Assembly (NCBI GenBank): GCA_024291935.2
Contig: CM044310.1
Coordinates: forward strand, 80,102,713 to 80,166,712
Origin: Okapia johnstoni
Lineage: Eukaryota; Chordata; Mammalia; Artiodactyla; Giraffidae
Direction of reading: 5' to 3'
DNA: 64,000 nucleotides
The notes beneath the pieces were generated by a model. That model was not told where the DNA came from, did no database searches, and worked only from the letters and a program-made list of their open reading frames with translations. Below, piece by piece: positions 24,846 to 64,000 of this stretch (positions within the stretch are counted from its first letter, which is position 1; every line of letters starts with the position of its first letter). Made by a program: the position numbers and the translations under genes.

Positions 24846-25658
24846 TTTATTTGAGAAACGCTGTGGGGGTTTATTACTGAGTCAATGGGGAAAGCAAAGG
24901 GAGTCGGTGAGAGGAAATAGTACAAAGACTAGAATATCTTCAGCAAAATAATTGCAAGGCAACATTTCAAGGTAGTTTAATTTCCTACTGCATTTTAATG
25001 ACCAATATAGAAGATATAAAAATGTCGTTTACAGACAAACTCCAACATTTTGTTTCCCCGGTTGTTCTAATAGATCAAATGGGACATACAATATGATTTT
25101 TTTTTTTAATTTTTTCACCGGACACTGTAATCAATCTTTCAAGCTACAGATCTGTGTAGTTACCTCTTGTCACACACTCAAAATAGATGTGAATAGGAAG
25201 CGGGAAGAAAACTCTTCTTTTTCCTTCTGATAAGCACGCAGGAAACCTTTACAAAGTACATCCTTAGGCATTTTCCCATTCTGTTCGTAACCTTTTTGGA
25301 AGTTACAATGTTTTCATTCCCAGGCACTGAGGTGTACTGATGAGAACACAGGAGGGATGATGAGGGATTTAGGAATTGAGGGTCAGTTTTCTAATCCATG
25401 AGCTTCTTCTGCCTCTGCTCATCACTGAGAGCCAGACCCAAGCCCTCCAGGAGGCATGTGCTGGTGAAAGCAGGGAAGCAACCTCTACCCTGGCTCTTCC
25501 TGTGTTCCAGGCTCCAGGGGGCAGGGCAGGGGTGGGGGCGGGATGGTAGACCAGATCTAACCCCTGAGATGACAGCCCCTCCCTGCATAGGCACATCTGA
25601 CTCATCCCCCACAGCCTCCTCTTCCTCTAAAATCAGCTGAGGGGGCCCTTGGGAACCC
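24846..25658 (-). other. ABCC12: probable ABCC12 3' UTR with candidate poly(A) signals
   Basis: This is minus-strand sequence after the stop codon. Candidate signals are ATTAAA at 24976-24981, ATTAAA inside an A/T-rich run near 25106, and AATAAA at 24846-24851. The true cleavage site cannot be decided from sequence alone. No repeat is obvious in the block. Confidence 0.4.
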
Positions 25659-60119
<34,461 letters not shown>

Positions 60120-63100
60120 CTATCAGAGAAGCAGAAGAAAGACAGTCTCTCTCCCAGCTCTTAGAGGGTCACCCTCAAATTGTGCTGGCCAGGCCAGGCA
60201 GGGACCAATGGGTCACCGCTGGCTCTGTGAGGTGTCAGCCGCAGCTTCACACCCCAACCCTGATATACAGCCTGGGAGGATGCAGGAACCTCAGCCCTAA
60301 TTGAGTGCCTCCCCTGCACAGCCCAGCAGAGTGCCCGGAGGACTTCTAGAAATCATGTATAAGCACTGATGCGAAACAGCCTGTGTTGGTCTGGGACGCA
60401 CAGGCCCTGAATATGAAAGTTGTCCTGTGCCCAGACTCCAGGAAAGCAAATTCAATGGAAGCTAAAGGCTGCACAGCCCAGAGGGACGGGGGCAGCCTTG
60501 AAGTGCAGAGGCCTGGGAGATTTCTAAAAGTCCTCTTAAAGCATCCTCCCACCATAACGTCTCAGTCCGAAATTACTGAGCAGTTATGTTGTTCCAGCAT
60601 TTTGGGTTCATGGATTTTTCTATGGCTGCAGATTTATTAATTCAACTAGTAAATCACTGTTAAAGCCCACTTTGTGCCAGCTGCTGTTCTGAACCCCAGC
60701 AACAGCACAGAATAGCAAAGAACACAACAGTCAAGTCTGGGTCTACCCTAATGGAGCTTATGCTTTAGTTGGGCAGACAGTAAACAAGATAATTAAATAA
60801 AATATGAAGTATTACAGATGCATACTGTGGAAACAAATAAAGCAGGCAGGAAATGGGGGCGGGAGACTTACTGGGAAGGTGGACATCTTAGCTTGAGTTC
60901 TCCCAGAAAGACGACCCAAAGCAAGGAGTTGAGTGACGGTAGCTTGTTGGGGAGGTCCAGGAAACACCAGCTTTGTTTGGTGTTGGGGAGGAGCGAGATG
61001 GTACAGAAGGAAGGTGGCCCATCAAGGGTGTACTGTTGGGTCAGCTCCCGCAGGAGACAAATGAAGCTCAGTGCTGCTAGGAAACTCAAGGAATTGCAGA
61101 AACTGAGTCTTTCTCCTCCCAATGGTTGAAGGAATTGGGGTAAACACCCCACAGCCAGTGTTTGAGAGCTACTCCCTCGACTGTTGATGTCTTGGCTCAC
61201 TGAGTGTGCTGGGGAGGGCGCCCAGGCACACAGACGCTGATCTGGCCATTGGAAGGTGGCCAGGACACACGGATGGGTCAGTGATAGTACCTGCTACCGG
61301 TGATGTCTGAGTAAGACCCGAGGGAAGTGAGGGGGTGAGCTGTGTAGCTATCAGCAGGGAGCCCCTGCTGGCAGAAGAGGAGTCTATGTGGAGACTCTGA
61401 GGTTGGCACAGACCCACTCTGGAGTTCAAGCAGCTATTGCAATGCTGTCATTGCAACATCTGGAACATTTTCGTTAAGACCTGCTCCCAGGGCTTCCCTG
61501 GTGGCTCAGTGGTAAAGAATCTGCCTGCAATAATACGGGAAGATCCCACATGCACAACAAAGCCCATGGGCCACAACTATTGAGCCTGTGCTCGAGAGCC
61601 CGGGAACTGCAGCTACTGAGACAATGTGCTGCAACTACTAAAGCCTGCACAGCCTAATGCCCATGCTCTGCATCAAGAGAAGCCACTGCAATGAGAAGAC
61701 TTCACACTGCAATGAAGAGTAGCCCCTGTTCTCCTGAACTACAGAAAAGCCTGCACAGCATCAAAGACCCAGCATAGCCATAAAAATAAATAAATAAAAT
61801 TATTAAAAAAAAAAAAAAAAAAGACCTGCAGCAATCCCTCGGAGCAAAGATGCCCAGCATGGGACCAAATATGACTCCTTTTCCACCTGAGCTAGATCAG
61901 AAGGGCCTCTCCCTGGCCTGCTACTCCAGCACATGAGAGTTGCTGCCTGTCATCACTCATCCCTTGGGTAAGTCTTCATGGAACACCAGGCACAGCAGTA
62001 GGTACTAGCGATAAAACAGCGATCAGGGCAGAGGCCTTGTAGTCACCAGAGCTGCACATAAGTAAAACTGATCATTTTAATTCCACTAAAAGAGCTACAA
62101 GGAAAGGGGGCATTATGGAGACTTTGAGACAAAGAAACACAAGGATGGATCCAACCAGCCTAGGCGTTTGGCTTTTCATTGAGTCCTGTCTACTACTTGC
62201 AGCCAGGTCTGAGCCTTGTTTCAGCCTAGATTCATCCTTGTTTTCAGCAAGAAATCCATGAGGGCTCACCTCTGAGTTTCTGATTATTCATTTGTTCATT
62301 CAGAAAACATTATTGAGAATCTATTCTGTGCCAGGCGCTGGGCCCAGTGTAAGGTCACAGCTGTGTAGAAAATAGGGGCCCTGACCTCAAAGAAGCTACA
62401 GTCTAATAGAATCTTGGAACTAAATTTGGGAAAACATGGATGTCTTGAATTTAGGACATTTAAGGGCAGCACTTAAGCTGGACATGATCATTGGAGGAAA
62501 ATGGCAACAACCATAGCTCACCTCCACGGGGACTTAGCATTTGTGTGTGATGTCTTTCTGTCCTCACACTCACCTTGGGAAGCCAGTACTATTGTTAAAA
62601 TACCCATGGAGCAGGTAAAGAAGCTGACTTCAAGAGGTTAGAGAGTATATTCAGGGCCACACAGCTGAACAGTGGCAGGGACTAGATCCCAGGTCCACTA
62701 GGCTGGAGAGGCAGAGCCCGAACCCCCAGGACAGTGTGCTGCCTCTTTGACTTGACTTGACTTCACAAAACATTGACTGTGTGGTTGATGACAAGTCAGG
62801 AGCGACCAGTGTACTGAAAAGGAGGAAAGCAAGTGCAGAGCTAAGAGGCAGCTTCTTTACAACCCGAGAGCAGTTCACCGAGGCCTCTTGGGAGCAACTC
62901 CGAAGGCATGGTTGAATTATTCTGGGTGCTGCACGTCATAGGTGGCGGCAAGTGATGAGCAAGCAAGTGGGCTGCACACAGCAGGACTTAACTGAGAGCC
63001 AAGCTCGACTGCACTCAGCCAACCAAATAGCATTTCCAGTGAATGTGTGCAGACAGCCTTGTTAACTACAAGAGGTACCCACTCTACACCAGCTATTGAG

Positions 63101-64000
63101 CTTAGCGTCACATAATACATAAGAACCTCTCCCTCTACAGTGCTCACATGGGGAAAAGGTGAGTCAACAAGACGGGAGATTAAAATATTAGGCACAAGAT
63201 TAATGCTGAGCCCTTTGCAACAAAATCAGCACTGCCATCTGGGGAGCACGGGTGCTGAGTTCCCAGGGCAAGAAAACCACACGCAAGAGAAGGTCAGACA
63301 TTCCCAAAATGCAGAGCTTCTCTAAACACTCTGCCCCCCACCCCCCGCAATCCCGAGGGGAGCAGCCGGCAGACCCGGGCTGGCTTCTGTTGCTGGGCTG
63401 CTTATTGCTCTCATTTCGTTTTTTACAAGAGCAGTGTCTCATAATGGCTAAGTGCAGACTGTGGGGCCAGGCGTCCAGGGCGTGAAGCCCTCTTCTGCCA
63501 CTTTCGAGCTGTGTGAGTCGAACAAGTTATTTAACCTGCTATGCCTCCGGTTCCGCAGCCATCAAGTGGGGTAGCTATACCCCCATCTCATAGGGTCACT
63601 GGGGTGGTTAAATGAGTTCATTTCGTGCCTGGTAAATAGAAATTGCTCATAATTGTCAGCTACTATAATCTAGCATAGGACTCCAAGGTGAAATTAAGAG
63701 CAAATCCGAAGAGAGTTATGAAGGCCAGTCGGTTTGAGTCTAGCCACCCGAAATGGACTGTCCGTTCAACACTGGAACTTGTTGTCCATTCCTCTGAAAT
63801 TTGAAGATCAGCACACATAACCACTAAGACAACGGTATTCTCTCAGCTTGGAGGGATAACTCCATGGTTGACTTACTAGATTTAAAATTTGGGGAGAAAT
63901 GGAGACATCCCACCACCACCTCCTGCTCAAACTGAATCATATTCAGGCCACACCTTTGGAACACATTCCCACCTTTCTCACCACAAAGCTTATATTGTGT
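60120..64000 (-). other. ABCC12 upstream intron: L2, CHR SINE, MIRs
   Basis: 60630-60810 L2 (minus; ttgtgccagctgctgttctg). 61490-61822 CHR-type SINE (plus) ending in aataaataaataaaatt and poly(A). 62280-62400 L2 (minus; ctgtgccaggcgctgggccc). 62510-62700 MIR (plus; cacacagctgaacagtggca). 63431-63665 MIR (minus). I searched for the exon that should precede NBD1 Walker A and did not find it. Confidence 0.55.

Overview
The window is ruminant (bovid) nuclear DNA. It has at least a dozen Bov-A2-type SINEs on both strands, several CHR-type tRNA-Glu SINEs, a roughly 2 kb 5'-truncated BovB (RTE) LINE and older mammalian repeats (L1, L2, MIR, Tigger and hAT fragments). The coding sequence is split into short exons with GT/AG borders. 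There are no prokaryotic signals. The sequence does not let me choose between cattle and related bovids.

One gene is present: the 3' two thirds of an ABCC-family ATP-binding cassette transporter on the minus strand. I read it as ABCC12 (MRP9). Twenty coding exons run from 60119 down to a TAA stop at 25659. Every splice phase matches, and together they encode 863 residues with no frame break. The reading starts at the Walker A exon of NBD1 and continues through the linker, TMD2 and NBD2 to the C-terminus. The 5' exons (N-terminus, TMD1 and the segment just before NBD1) are not in the window and should lie beyond 64000.

Layout: 1-25 kb is 3' flanking DNA, mostly repeats and unassigned sequence, with the BovB LINE at 20.4-22.3 kb and a Tigger1-like element at 22.7-23.2 kb. 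From 25.66 to 60.12 kb lie the ABCC12 exons and introns. From 60.12 to 64 kb is upstream intronic sequence with L2, MIR and CHR repeats.

The most unusual structure is at 50.1-51.1 kb. A 183 bp block holding the last NBD1 exon (50914-51048) with both its splice sites is present again in inverted orientation at 50137-50319. That copy lies in the intron just downstream of the linker exons, inside a split MIR element, and is itself flanked by a near-perfect 41 bp inverted repeat. In the pre-mRNA the real exon and its antisense copy could pair, with two small exons in the loop. NBD1 also carries an unusual signature motif, LSRGQ in place of LSGGQ. I found no new multi-gene system. The inverted exon and the altered ABC signature are the points to follow.
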